Of a DNA stretch of 64,000 nucleotides, positions 19,751 through 29,244 are shown in pieces (positions within the stretch are counted from its first letter, which is position 1; each line of letters opens with the position of its first letter). The position numbers were made by a program, and so were the translations under genes. This stretch comes from Acinetobacter wuhouensis (GTDB lineage: Bacteria; Pseudomonadota; Gammaproteobacteria; Pseudomonadales; Moraxellaceae). The notes under the pieces were generated by a model that saw only the letters and a list, made by a program, of their open reading frames with translations, was not told the DNA's origin and searched no databases. The stretch is from positions 806,001-870,000 of the forward strand of contig NZ_CP031716.1 of the NCBI RefSeq assembly GCF_001696605.3. Direction: 5' to 3'.

Positions 19751-20299
19751 TTAAGCCTTGATGCCATCTACTAATAAATCTACAGCGCGTGTTGCAAGCT
19801 GGATTTGTTCCTCATCCGTCATACCTTGAAACGAAGCTCTAAGAATTCCTGTAATTAATGCATAATCTTTGGGGGTTAGATCTGGTCTACACACTTTATG
19901 GGCAATCGCTTGATCAATCAGTGGTTGTAAAATGGTGTCCCTTTTATGGTAAATATCGACTAAAACAGGATCATTTCGGTCGATTACACGCCAGTATTCC
20001 ATTAAGGCGGTGAGATAAGGCAGATTATTGACATGATTTCGGATTAATCGAATTAAGCCATCGGGATAAGCTGAATACTCTTTTGCTCGCTCCTCCAAAC
20101 GTTCTAAGGCTTGTTCCATCAAAGCAATGACCAGTTCTCTACGGTCTTGAAAATTACGATAAAAAGTCGCGCGACCAACACCAGCTTCATCAATAATCAG
20201 TTGTAAAGGTGCACGTATCCCTTGTTTTCTAAAGATATTAAGAGCAGCTTCGAGTAGATCTTCACGATTTTGCGCAGCTTGTAATTGGCGTTTAGACAT
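19751..20299 (-). CDS. TetR/AcrR-family repressor of the efflux operon
   Basis: A 182-residue TetR-family protein. The N-terminal DNA-binding domain contains a helix-turn-helix at about 30-55 (IIDEAGVGRATFYRNFQDRR). The C-terminal ligand domain is unrelated to anything I can name. It is the first gene of the operon with the MFS pump and adaptor. A perfect 20-bp palindrome begins 35 bp before its start codon and is the likely operator, implying autoregulation with induction by a pump substrate. Confidence 0.87.
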   Translation of the reverse strand: MSKRQLQAAQNREDLLEAALNIFRKQGIRAPLQLIIDEAGVGRATFYRNFQDRRELVIALMEQALERLEERAKEYSAYPDGLIRLIRNHVNNLPYLTALMEYWRVIDRNDPVLVDIYHKRDTILQPLIDQAIAHKVCRPDLTPKDYALITGILRASFQGMTDEEQIQLATRAVDLLVDGIKA

Positions 20300-20334
20300 G
20301 AGCGGAGAGGGATTGAATACTGTAGGTAATATTT

Positions 20335-20354
20335 AACGGACATTTTTGTCCGTT
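20335..20354. promoter_or_regulatory. Palindromic operator upstream of the tetR-MFS-hlyD operon
   Basis: AACGGACATTTTTGTCCGTT: perfect 8-bp arms with a 4-bp spacer. Size, symmetry and position (35 bp upstream of the TetR start) fit a TetR-type operator. Binding is inferred. Confidence 0.7.
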
Positions 20355-20518
20355 GTAAATGTTTTCCTATGTGGTTTTTTGTAAAGCGAATCTTAAAAAT
20401 GGTTTTGTTTGTTTAAAATAGTCTGTGGAAGTCAGGTTATTCTTTTAACTTGTGCAATGAATTGATCTTATTTTTAAGATATTCCCTTTTTTAATAAAAC
20501 AATAAGCGTGCTTTAATC

Positions 20519-21196
20519 GTGAAAAATATAACATTAAATATTCTCCAGATAATTCTGATCAGTAGCTTCATGTTTTTAACAGCATGTACAAAGCCTGAAA
20601 ATAATAAGGCTAATCAACCACAGCAAAATAAATTGGATCAGCAGATCGAAGCGCAATTTAAGCTTTGGAAAGCTCAGCAGAATCCACAGTTATTATCAGA
20701 ATATTATCAATTTATGTCGCAATATTTAAAACATCCACCGAGTTTAATGGAGCTGACTACAACGCGAAATTACATGCCTGAAAAGTGCTATTCCAAGCGT
20801 TTTGCAATTCCACCTAAAGCTTTTTGGAAAAATGTGGTCGGTAGTTTGCAATTGGTCGAAAAGTTAAATGGTAATGAGTATTTTAAAAGTTATAGCATCA
20901 CTGCAATCTATCGTGATCCAGAGTTAAATAAGTGTGTCGGTGGTGCAGGAAAAAGTAAGCATTTAAATAATTATGCAGTAGATTTTTACATCTTAAATCC
21001 TAAAGAAAGTAATGCGGACGAACGTGAAAAACTGGTCAAAAAAATGTGTCAATTTTGGAAAATAGAAGGAAAAAATTTCAAAATGGGCTTAGGGATTTAT
21101 GGAAATAATCGCTATCATATTGATACACAAGGTTATCGAACTTGGGGGAAAGATTTTAAATCTAAAAGTTCGCCGTGTCTGAAGGTTGATAAGTAG
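20519..21196 (+). CDS. Lipoprotein with peptidase M15 (MepK/VanY-like) domain
   Basis: A 225-residue lipoprotein, starting with GTG. The signal sequence ends in the lipobox LTAC (Cys23). Residues about 125-215 look like a zinc peptidase of family M15: RDPELN, then SKHLNNYAVDF with the H and D zinc ligands, then YHIDTQGYRTWG with the final His. It may cleave peptidoglycan cross-links or stem peptides in the periplasm. The usual catalytic residue before the last motif is not obvious, so activity is uncertain. Confidence 0.7.
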   Translation: MKNITLNILQIILISSFMFLTACTKPENNKANQPQQNKLDQQIEAQFKLWKAQQNPQLLSEYYQFMSQYLKHPPSLMELTTTRNYMPEKCYSKRFAIPPKAFWKNVVGSLQLVEKLNGNEYFKSYSITAIYRDPELNKCVGGAGKSKHLNNYAVDFYILNPKESNADEREKLVKKMCQFWKIEGKNFKMGLGIYGNNRYHIDTQGYRTWGKDFKSKSSPCLKVDK

Positions 21197-21202
21197 ATTG
21201 AT

Positions 21203-21853
21203 ATGAAGAGTTTAAAGCAAGTAAAGCCACCTAAATTCCAAATTTTTATACCTTGTATCTTGTTGATTTTATCGAGTCATATACATGCAGAATATGATGA
21301 TGAAGCTGATTTTAAAGATAAAGTCATCGGGCAGGTTGGACAAATTAAATTAAAACGTGAACATTGTAATCAGCAAAATTATTCATGTGATTATGTAGTT
21401 TATGATGCTAAAGGAAAGAAAAATACGTTGATTGAACAGTGGAGTAAGACGGCTGTTGTGTATCAATTTAGCCCTAAAGTCATGGGCTTTATGATCGGAG
21501 CGACAGGCAATGATCATAATTTGACAGTGATCAATGATCAAAATCAACAAAAAGATTATGGTAGCTTCTTAAGTATCAATGCGCGAAAGACGTGTTTTGT
21601 AACTTATGAACGTGATATTAAAAATATGCCTGATTCATTGGTATTTTATAGTATCCCTGACTTTAAAGTACGTTTAGTTTTGAATAAAAAAGTACCACAA
21701 TTTAAAAAATTTAATGCGCTATCTAACGCAAATTTTGAGGACAATGGTGATTTCAGATTTGAATATACTTATCCTATTGAGAATGAATTAGGGATTCAAA
21801 ATGTAATTGTTCAAAACCCATGTACAGCAAATTATCGAATTGTGATGGATTAA
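21203..21853 (+). CDS. Exported hypothetical protein
   Basis: A 216-residue protein with an N-terminal signal-like helix (IFIPCILLILSSHIHA) and four to five Cys that could pair in the periplasm. I do not recognise a domain. It starts 6 bp after the M15-peptidase lipoprotein, so the two are probably cotranscribed and may act together at the envelope. Confidence 0.6.
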   Translation: MKSLKQVKPPKFQIFIPCILLILSSHIHAEYDDEADFKDKVIGQVGQIKLKREHCNQQNYSCDYVVYDAKGKKNTLIEQWSKTAVVYQFSPKVMGFMIGATGNDHNLTVINDQNQQKDYGSFLSINARKTCFVTYERDIKNMPDSLVFYSIPDFKVRLVLNKKVPQFKKFNALSNANFEDNGDFRFEYTYPIENELGIQNVIVQNPCTANYRIVMD

Positions 21854-21988
21854 AGATGATTTCAAAACTTGATTGAATTAAGATATTTTATAAATATCTT
21901 GCAATAACTTGAAAATAATAAAAGCTGTTTTTTTATCCAAAAATGATATTCTAAAACTTAAAAATAAAACAATAAGTGAGGGTATGTG

Positions 21989-22168
21989 ATGAAAAAGCTA
22001 TCCATAGGTTTGAGTATTATTCTTGCAGTATGTCTTGTTGGATGTGAGAAAAAAGCACCAACACCGACAAAAACTGAAGTGCGTTCGATTTATATTGCGG
22101 GTGCACCTGTCTATGAAAAAGATTATCGACTAAGTGCGAGTGAGTATGTTGTGGAACCACAACATTGA
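21989..22168 (+). CDS. Small lipoprotein, 59 aa
   Basis: A signal sequence with lipobox LVGC, then a short mature part with Lys/Pro/Thr near the N-terminus (KKAPTPTKTE). A GTG start one codon upstream is possible, but the ATG at 21989 lies at a better distance from GTGAGGGT. No known domain. Confidence 0.6.
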   Translation: MKKLSIGLSIILAVCLVGCEKKAPTPTKTEVRSIYIAGAPVYEKDYRLSASEYVVEPQH

Positions 22169-22177
22169 GTTTAGATG

Positions 22178-22205
22178 CACTCAGAGCATTAAAATGCTCT
22201 GAGTG
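22178..22205. terminator. Bidirectional terminator between small lipoprotein and ohyA
   Basis: A perfect 13-bp stem CACTCAGAGCATT / AATGCTCTGAGTG with a 2-nt loop, between two convergent genes. It is followed on the plus strand by TTTGT, so T-tracts are weak. Confidence 0.7.
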
Positions 22206-22215
22206 TTTGTAACGA

Positions 22216-23835
22216 TCAATGGAAAACGCTTTCTAGTGCTTTTAGACCGACTTTAGGATCTAATAATCCATTATAAATTTCTGGTATTTCTCGAGTCACA
22301 CCAAAATATTCATAAATTGCCATCATTGCACCACGGACTGAGTATTCCACTGTAAAGACAACGTCATCTTCAATTTCTACAAATTGACCTAAGAATGCAA
22401 AGTTTTGAGCACCTTGAGGAATAACTAGAGGACGATCACCTGGTTTGCGACATGCAAATAATGCAGAAGCATAAGGCATTATTGCAGTCGTCACAGTTGT
22501 TGTTGCCAACACATGATCTAAGATATCGTCAAAACCAAGCTGATGAATTAATTCAGTTAATATCTCCTGTCCAGTGGCTTGAGACATTGGTTTTTGAATA
22601 TAGTCACCATTTTCATCAATTTGGAAACCATACCCCCAAAGAGTGAAGTGACTTTCTGGTAAGTCTGCAAAATGTGGCTGTGCAGGTACAACGACAGATA
22701 AATGCCAACCAGACTCAAACCAAGTCATAAGTGCGCCTGTACCCGGTTGATTTCCTGTATAGTCAATAATGCGATTGAGTAGGACATTATCTTGCATGGT
22801 GAGTGTAAAAGACTCCCATTTATGTTCATCTACATTGCCATAGAATGTCATTGGGCGACCAAAGTCTGGTGCTTTTTTCGCTAATGTTTCCCAAAGTGTC
22901 CAACCATGATCGAGGCGATCGCGGATGAGTTCTGGAACATCTTCATTACCACCATAACGAGAATCTGCAGTAATCGAACCCAAAGTGAAAATTGCAAGAT
23001 CTTGTTCTTTCAGATCAATTTGCTCAGTTCCTTCAGGTAAATTGACATATAAACGTGTAGCACGACGTTGTTGATTTTCTGAGTCCATTTCAAAGTCTGC
23101 ATCCGTTACATAATGTCCAAAACGTACATCAACACCTTGAGCAACAAGCCAGCGTTGTAAAGGCAAAATCATTGAATCATATTGGTTATATTTGGTTCTT
23201 TTAACACCTGCTAAGGTGTGGATACGGGGTAACTCTTGAATGAAGCGGAGAAAGTAGCGACGAAGTTCTGCAGCACTATGCCATTTTTGGAATGCAAATG
23301 TCGTACGCCACATGCGCCAAAAATTTGTGTTGAAGAAAGAGTCATCAAAAAACTCATCTATACGGCGACTTCCTATTTTTTCTTCTTTTGCAGCAAGTAA
23401 GCGTAGCATCTGAGCACGATTTAAAGTACTTAAACCCAGTTTAGATGCATCTAGGATCTGATGTTCTGCATCAATCAAACGAGCTTGGGCATGTGTTTTA
23501 ACTTGTTCATTAAATTCTCGACATTCTTCACGCACTGAAATTTCTGGATTCTCTAAAGAGGGAATACTTGAAAATAAATCCCATAAACAGAGATACGTTT
23601 CATCTGTGAGCATTCGTCCCCCACGAGTCACCCATGCTTGTGTAGTATGGGGGGTATGACCGCCATCCATTGAACCACCTGAAATATCTAGCTCTTCCAA
23701 GATGTGGATATTTTGAGCAGGGACTTTAGCATCTCGAATGGCAAATGCAGCAGCCGCCATTCCTGCGATACCGCCACCGATAATCCAAAGATGTGCTTTG
23801 TTAGCATCGAGTAGATTGTGGTTATTTTTTTTCAT
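22216..23835 (-). CDS. ohyA: Oleate hydratase
   Basis: A 539-residue FAD protein of the oleate hydratase (67-kDa myosin-cross-reactive antigen) family. It adds water to the cis-9 double bond of oleate to make 10-hydroxystearate, which helps detoxify free fatty acids. Visible motifs: LWIIGGGIAGMAAAAFAI (FAD site), GGSMDGGHT, TRGGRMLTDETYLCLWDLF, and the C-terminal FLGQFVEIEDDVVFTVEYS. The length is slightly short of the 560-590 of many members. It is transcribed alone. Confidence 0.92.
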   Translation of the reverse strand: MKKNNHNLLDANKAHLWIIGGGIAGMAAAAFAIRDAKVPAQNIHILEELDISGGSMDGGHTPHTTQAWVTRGGRMLTDETYLCLWDLFSSIPSLENPEISVREECREFNEQVKTHAQARLIDAEHQILDASKLGLSTLNRAQMLRLLAAKEEKIGSRRIDEFFDDSFFNTNFWRMWRTTFAFQKWHSAAELRRYFLRFIQELPRIHTLAGVKRTKYNQYDSMILPLQRWLVAQGVDVRFGHYVTDADFEMDSENQQRRATRLYVNLPEGTEQIDLKEQDLAIFTLGSITADSRYGGNEDVPELIRDRLDHGWTLWETLAKKAPDFGRPMTFYGNVDEHKWESFTLTMQDNVLLNRIIDYTGNQPGTGALMTWFESGWHLSVVVPAQPHFADLPESHFTLWGYGFQIDENGDYIQKPMSQATGQEILTELIHQLGFDDILDHVLATTTVTTAIMPYASALFACRKPGDRPLVIPQGAQNFAFLGQFVEIEDDVVFTVEYSVRGAMMAIYEYFGVTREIPEIYNGLLDPKVGLKALESVFH

Positions 23836-24231
23836 ATAGACCTCTAGATGTAAATTTACAGATTTTCAAATTTAAAGACATAATTTTATTATGGGATTTA
23901 TATATGAAAAATCTATGAATTTGGAAGTTATTTTTTATGATAAAGATGCTTATTTTTATTGAATTTTAGGATGATTTATATATATTTATTTCGATTGAAT
24001 TATTATTAAGGTATTGAAATATAATTTTTTATTGAGTTTTTGCTCTAAAAAATGATTTTGTAATGCAGTCTTGATAATATTACACAAGTGTCTTTTAAAT
24101 GATACTTAAAAAGTATTATTAGATAGGGTTTAATCTATTTATTTAGAGAAATTTAAAAGCTTTTATACCGTGATTCAGTGTTGTGACGTAAAATAGTCTA
24201 ACTTTGCTACTATATTTATTTGAGGTCTCTT

Positions 24232-24855
24232 TTGGAATCATTATTGGTTTTAGGTTCAATTGCCTTAGCGCTGATGTTAGGTGCAATTAGTCCTGGCCCT
24301 ACATTTATTTATGTGGCAAAAAACTCAATTGCGATTTCACGTAAGCATGGTTTATTCACAGCTTTGGGTACAGGGACTGGTGCGGCTTTATTTGGTTTAT
24401 TGGCAGTAATGGGGTTGCAAGCGATTCTTCTTGCTGTGCCATCTGCATATCTTGTTTTAAAAATTTGTGGTGGTCTGTATTTGCTTTGGCTTGCCTATAA
24501 AATTATTAAACATGCTAAAGAACCCATGGAGCAGGCGAGTGATTCAACGGCTGTCATGAGCTATAAACATGCTTATCGTTTGGGTTTAATCACTCAGTTG
24601 AGTAATCCTAAAATTGCGATTGTTTTAGCCAGTATTTTTACCGCATTATTACCAAAAGAAATTCCGACGTATTATTATTTTGTACTGCCTTTTTTATGTT
24701 TTTTTATTGATGCAGGTTGGTATTCCTTGGTTGCTGTTGCGCTTTCTGCGGAAAAACCACGCCGTGTATATTTAAAGTTTAAGAAAGTATTTGATCGTGT
24801 TGCAGGTGGAGTGATGACTTTGCTTGGTTTGAAATTGATTTTTGGGATGAAGTGA
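24232..24855 (+). CDS. LysE/RhtB-family amino-acid exporter
   Basis: A 207-residue inner-membrane protein with about six helices. The family motif is near the N-terminus (MLGAISPGPTFIYVAKNSI), and QLSNPKIAIVLASIF follows near residue 125. Members export amino acids or homoserine lactones; the substrate here is unknown. Starts at TTG 24232 or TTG 24220 are possible. I prefer 24232 because GAGG lies 6 bp before it. The 396 bp between ohyA and this gene are very AT-rich and hold no recognisable feature besides the two divergent promoters. Confidence 0.85.
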   Translation: MESLLVLGSIALALMLGAISPGPTFIYVAKNSIAISRKHGLFTALGTGTGAALFGLLAVMGLQAILLAVPSAYLVLKICGGLYLLWLAYKIIKHAKEPMEQASDSTAVMSYKHAYRLGLITQLSNPKIAIVLASIFTALLPKEIPTYYYFVLPFLCFFIDAGWYSLVAVALSAEKPRRVYLKFKKVFDRVAGGVMTLLGLKLIFGMK

Positions 24856-24914
24856 TCACTACTATCAAAATAAAGTTAATCCTGAATAAATAATAGTCTT
24901 ATAAGGATTATGGT

Positions 24915-25397
24915 ATGAACCACTTAGAAACTTTGATTAGTGAATATTATGATTGGAAAGGTTATCTCATAAAAAGAAATTTGAGGGTTGGAAAATTAGC
25001 TGCTGGCGGTTGGGAAATGGAGCTAGATGTTATTGCTTTTAACCCTCTAGATCAGCATTTAGTCCATATTGAATCTTCAACTGATGCGCATTCTTGGGAA
25101 GTTAGGGAAAAACGATTTTCAAAAAAATTTACAGCAGGTGAAAAATATATATTTGACAGTGTTTTCCCATGGTTAGATCACAAGATAAGTATTGAGAAAA
25201 TTGTTGTTTTGCCGTCACATCCATTAGGTCGAGATTATTTATGTGGAGCTAAAATTTTCTCAATAGATGAAATGATGTTTTTAATTAAGACAGAAGTTAC
25301 AAAAGTTGGGAAAATTTCTAAATCAGCCATTCCTGAACAATATCCGTTATTAAGAACAATTCAGTTGCTGGTCAATGGTTATGTAAATCGAAAATAA
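24915..25397 (+). CDS. Hypothetical protein, possibly PD-(D/E)XK nuclease-like
   Basis: A 160-residue soluble protein. The segment GGWEMELDVIAFNP...HLVHIESS (about residues 33-57) has the spacing of a PD-(D/E)XK nuclease core, with a D followed by E-x-S in place of E-x-K. This resembles restriction-endonuclease-like orphan proteins. That fold guess is mine from the pattern only. It stands alone between an exporter and an ABC transporter and ends in a strong terminator. Confidence 0.5.
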   Translation: MNHLETLISEYYDWKGYLIKRNLRVGKLAAGGWEMELDVIAFNPLDQHLVHIESSTDAHSWEVREKRFSKKFTAGEKYIFDSVFPWLDHKISIEKIVVLPSHPLGRDYLCGAKIFSIDEMMFLIKTEVTKVGKISKSAIPEQYPLLRTIQLLVNGYVNRK

Positions 25398-25407
25398 TCA
25401 TAAATGA

Positions 25408-25438
25408 AAAGCTAGGGGCATAGTGCCCCTAGCTTTAG
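25408..25438. terminator. Bidirectional terminator between the nuclease-like gene and gltL
   Basis: A perfect 13-bp stem AAAGCTAGGGGCA / TGCCCCTAGCTTT with a 3-nt loop between two convergent genes. Confidence 0.85.
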
Positions 25439-25443
25439 ATATA

Positions 25444-26187
25444 TCAATGCACAATCGAAATTTTTTCTAAGAAAAATTTAGTTCTTTCATGACGTTCATC
25501 AGGCTTATTGAAGAAGTCTGACGTTGAGCAGTCTTCTATAATTTTCCCTTGATCCATGAAAATCACACGACTAGATACTTTACGCGCAAAGCCCATTTCA
25601 TGTGTTACACACATCATGGTCATACCTTCTTTAGCAAGTTGGCTCATTACCTCTAAAACTTCACCGACCATTTCAGGGTCAAGCGCAGAGGTTGGTTCAT
25701 CAAACAACATACACACAGGATCCATACACAAGCCACGTGCAATCGCGACACGCTGTTGCTGACCTCCAGACAACTGACCAGGGAATTTATTCCTATGTGC
25801 AGCCAAACCAACACGATCTAAGTACTGCAAAGCTTTCTTTTCAGCATCAGCTTTAGAACGATTCAAAACCTTGATTTGCCCAATAGTTAAATTGTCCAAA
25901 ACTGTCATGTGAGGGAACAATTCAAAGTGCTGGAACACCATCCCCACACGAGAACGGAACTTGGCTAAGTCAGTTTTAGGATCTTTTAACGGTGTTCCAT
26001 CGACAATAATATTGCCCTCTTGAAACGGTTCTAAAGCATTGACCGTCTTAATTAATGTTGATTTTCCTGAACCAGATGGCCCGCACACCACGACAACTTC
26101 ACCTTTCTCAATCGAGGTGGTGCAATCTGTGAGAACCTGAAAATCTCCATACCATTTTGAGATATGTTGTATGTCTATCATTGGCAT
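25444..26187 (-). CDS. gltL: Amino-acid ABC transporter ATP-binding protein
   Basis: A 247-residue ATPase of the polar-amino-acid import family. Walker A is GPSGSGKST, the signature is LSGGQQQR, Walker B is [14 protein letters not shown], and the switch His is in VTHEMGF. It is the last gene of gltI-J-K-L. Together they import acidic amino acids (glutamate/aspartate type); the exact ligand is inferred from the binding protein. Confidence 0.9.
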   Translation of the reverse strand: MPMIDIQHISKWYGDFQVLTDCTTSIEKGEVVVVCGPSGSGKSTLIKTVNALEPFQEGNIIVDGTPLKDPKTDLAKFRSRVGMVFQHFELFPHMTVLDNLTIGQIKVLNRSKADAEKKALQYLDRVGLAAHRNKFPGQLSGGQQQRVAIARGLCMDPVCMLFDEPTSALDPEMVGEVLEVMSQLAKEGMTMMCVTHEMGFARKVSSRVIFMDQGKIIEDCSTSDFFNKPDERHERTKFFLEKISIVH

Positions 26188-26200
26188 ATTGATTCTCCAA

Positions 26201-26878
26201 TTATCGAATTATTGCTATTTTTTGATGTAAACGCTTCACAAGCCGAGAAAGCGCAAAGGAGATACAGAAGTAAACTATGGCTACGATGAGGTAGAACATT
26301 GCTTTTGTTTCAGCACCATAATTATTTGCTAATGTATTTGCCTGACCTAAGAAATCTGGTGCACTGATCACATAAACCAATGAAATATCTTGGAACAGTA
26401 CGATAGATTGAGTCAGCAATACAGGTAACATATTTCTAAATGCCTGCGGTAACACGACATTGGACATGGTTTGTCCATAAGTGAAACCGAGTGCGTAACC
26501 CGCATTGACCTGACCTTTGGAGACAGACTGAATCCCTGAACGTACAATTTCTGAGAAAAAAGCGGCTTCAAAGATTGCAAAGGTGACAACAGTTGAGAAC
26601 AACGGCCCCCAATAGGTATCCGACTGAAACTCAAAATATTTTGGCAATAAGAAATAGAAAATGAAGATGACTTGAATTAGTGGTACACCACGAAAGAAAT
26701 CCACGTAAATTTTAGCAAAATTACTCGCTACAACATTATTTGAAAGTCTCATCATCGCCAAAGGCGTTCCGATCAGAATCCCACCAATAATGGATAAAAT
26801 TGTCGCAATGGCTGTAAATTTAAGCCCTGATAGGAGTGCCTGCGTGACATTTGGATCTTGTAATAAACTGAATTCCAT
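26201..26878 (-). CDS. gltK: Amino-acid ABC transporter permease (GltK-like)
   Basis: A 225-residue inner-membrane permease of the HisM/GltK family. The conserved EAA loop is visible as [23 protein letters not shown] split across the cytoplasmic face, with five membrane helices. It is two bases from gltJ and 13 bp from gltL. It pairs with GltJ to form the import channel. Confidence 0.88.
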   Translation of the reverse strand: MEFSLLQDPNVTQALLSGLKFTAIATILSIIGGILIGTPLAMMRLSNNVVASNFAKIYVDFFRGVPLIQVIFIFYFLLPKYFEFQSDTYWGPLFSTVVTFAIFEAAFFSEIVRSGIQSVSKGQVNAGYALGFTYGQTMSNVVLPQAFRNMLPVLLTQSIVLFQDISLVYVISAPDFLGQANTLANNYGAETKAMFYLIVAIVYFCISFALSRLVKRLHQKIAIIR

Positions 26879-26880
26879 GA

Positions 26881-27723
26881 CTATTTACCTCCCGAACCAA
26901 GACCAGGAACAGCCATACGCTTTTCAATCCAAGCCATAATCAATTTAATGGTGTAGGTAATGATTAGGTAGACTGGCGTGGAAAGAATCAGAATCACGAT
27001 GTCTTGTGAAGTTTCTTCACGCATCGTTTTGGTATAAGCAAAGAAGTTCAAAACACTGAGCGCATAAAGCACCGCAGAGTTTTTGAAAATATTCATGGCT
27101 TCAGAAGTGAGTGTTGGCCAAACTATACGATAGGCAACAGGGAGAATCACATAACGATAACTTTGACTTTGAGTCAAACCAATGGCAAATGCAGCATTTT
27201 TTTGTCCACGAGATACAGTGTTAATCCCAGAACGAACTTGTTCAGCAATACGAGCTGCGGTGTATAGACCTAAGGCGAAAACTCCGACAACCGCAGGATT
27301 ATCATTCAAGATATTTTGCCACCATCCACCAGCAACCATTTCACCACTACCCGTACTCATACTTAGTGGGAGAAGTTGTGGAAATACAAAAGCCCAAAAG
27401 AACAGTTGTACGATGAGTGGAATATTTCGGAATAATTCTACATAACATGTTCCAATAAAAGACAACGGTTTATTGGGTATTGTACGTAAAATTCCGATCA
27501 GCGATCCGAGCAGAAAAGCAATAAAAAAAGCAGCAATGGCAGTCCAAATCATTGTCCATACACCAGAACCGAGGAGTTGTAACCAAGTTGGTGCATCAGC
27601 AACAGGGGAGTAACTTTCACCACCAATCGCTTTACAGACAGATTCAGCCCATGCTGCTTTATCTAAGCTATATTCATTTGAGGGGAGACAATATGATGTC
27701 CAGTTAAGTGAGCCTACTGACAT
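26881..27723 (-). CDS. gltJ: Amino-acid ABC transporter permease (GltJ-like)
   Basis: A 280-residue permease of the same family as the next gene, with a longer N-terminal part and five helices. EAA-loop residues EQVRSGINTVSRGQKNAAFA are visible. The frame opens at 27738, but ATG 27723 follows AAGGAG at ideal spacing, and the upstream ATG overlaps that ribosome site. It is the first permease after the binding-protein gene. Confidence 0.87.
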   Translation of the reverse strand: MSVGSLNWTSYCLPSNEYSLDKAAWAESVCKAIGGESYSPVADAPTWLQLLGSGVWTMIWTAIAAFFIAFLLGSLIGILRTIPNKPLSFIGTCYVELFRNIPLIVQLFFWAFVFPQLLPLSMSTGSGEMVAGGWWQNILNDNPAVVGVFALGLYTAARIAEQVRSGINTVSRGQKNAAFAIGLTQSQSYRYVILPVAYRIVWPTLTSEAMNIFKNSAVLYALSVLNFFAYTKTMREETSQDIVILILSTPVYLIITYTIKLIMAWIEKRMAVPGLGSGGK

Positions 27724-27748
27724 GTGTGCTCCTTGCATTTTTAATTTT

Positions 27749-27791
27749 AAAAAATTTATAGACCAGCATCTTATGGAGTTGCTAGTCTATA
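27749..27791 (-). terminator. Intercistronic hairpin between gltI and gltJ
   Basis: On the minus strand a 12-bp stem (TATAGACTAGCA with TGCTGGTCTATA, one mismatch, at 27757-27791) is followed by AAATTTTTT. It lies between the binding protein and permease genes. It could act as a partial terminator or 3' stabiliser, so that more binding protein than permease is made. Confidence 0.6.
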
Positions 27792-27815
27792 AACAGTTGT
27801 TTTTAGAGCAAGTTC

Positions 27816-28727
27816 TTAGTTGATACCAGCATCTGTAGGATTGGCTTTAAGTTTTAAATATGATGAGCTCATTGGCATATTTAAGTTGACATTTTTTGGT
27901 GCAATTGGAGATTGGAACCATTTTTTGTAAAGGGTTGCCATTTGACCATTTTTCCACATAGCGGTTACAACTTTATCCGCAACAGCCTTATATGCTGCAT
28001 CACCTTTTGGAATCATGATGCCGTATGGTTCTGAAGAAAGCACAGGACCTACAATTTTAAAATCTTTAGGATTTGAAGACTTAGCAATCAAACCTGCAAG
28101 AATATTGTCATCCATTACAAATGCAGCAGCACGACCTGAAGCAACCATTGCAAAAGAGTCAGAGTGGTCTTTACCATAAACATTGTTTACGTTGATTTTC
28201 TCACCTTTCTCGCCCATTTTGATGTATTTGTCTGACGTAGTTCCCTGAGTCGTTACAACAGCTTTACCATTCAAATCGGCAATTGTTTTGATTGGGGCAT
28301 TGGCTTTGACTGCCATGCGAACTTCTGTTGCATAATAGTTGGTCGAGAAACTGACTTGTTGTTGGCGCTGTACGGAGTTAGTGGTTGTACCACACTCCAT
28401 ATCAATATTCCCTGCTAACATTTCTGGAATACGGGTAGAAGATGTAACAGCTTTGTATTCCACCTTAAGATTTGGCATCTTCAGTGTTTTTTTCAATTCA
28501 TTGGCAAAGTTATTACAAATATCGACTGCATATCCCATTGGCTTACCACCAACGACATAAGAAATTGGATCTGAAGATTCACGATAACCAATGATAACTT
28601 TTCCAGATTGTTTTATTTTAGCCAAAGTATCTGCTGCTTGAACCTGTGAAAAAGCACCGCCTGCCATGAGTATTCCGAGAGTTGTGGTGAGTACTTTTGC
28701 AGAAAGGGTTTTGTTAGATTGTTTCAT
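27816..28727 (-). CDS. gltI: Glutamate/aspartate-type periplasmic binding protein
   Basis: A 303-residue solute-binding protein with a signal peptide ending near GGAFSQVQA. The family motifs IIGYRESSDPISY and MGYAVDICNNFANELKK are the start of the first lobe, and VVTTQGTTSDK and DDNILAGLI follow. It is the first gene of the glt operon. The region upstream, 28728-29244, carries promoters for this gene and rpoN; I can point to no defined element in it. Confidence 0.9.
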   Translation of the reverse strand: MKQSNKTLSAKVLTTTLGILMAGGAFSQVQAADTLAKIKQSGKVIIGYRESSDPISYVVGGKPMGYAVDICNNFANELKKTLKMPNLKVEYKAVTSSTRIPEMLAGNIDMECGTTTNSVQRQQQVSFSTNYYATEVRMAVKANAPIKTIADLNGKAVVTTQGTTSDKYIKMGEKGEKINVNNVYGKDHSDSFAMVASGRAAAFVMDDNILAGLIAKSSNPKDFKIVGPVLSSEPYGIMIPKGDAAYKAVADKVVTAMWKNGQMATLYKKWFQSPIAPKNVNLNMPMSSSYLKLKANPTDAGIN

Positions 28728-29244
28728 TTGAGTTCTCCATTACAATTGTTTTTTGGCTGATTGATTGCTTCTTATTAAAATGAAGCACTTATCATGCCAA
28801 GCTTATTCCTTGAAAAATGATCCATCATATTTCTATATATTATTTTTATACTTACTATTCCAATAAGTAAAGGATAAAAATGATAATTTTTCGAACAATA
28901 CAAATGTGATTCAAGTCACAGGTTGTTTGATATTTTATTTAAATATTTTGAAATAAATAGTGCCTTGCTCATTTATTTTTGCTTATAAATTTTGAATATG
29001 TATTTATATGGTTGATAGTTGTTGGTTCTGTTTTTAATTTTTGAATCATTGGCTTAGACCTTTTGAAACAGGAGCTTTTGATAGGGTTAAAATTTATCCC
29101 TAAATAATCAATAATTATATCGCGTCTATTGTGTTTTTTTACTGGTTGTCTTGTATTTCATGTGGTATAAAAAATAAATAGGCATGATTTTTGCTTTATT
29201 GAAAAACAAAATGATGTGAAATAAATAGTGTGGGAAGTATGGGT

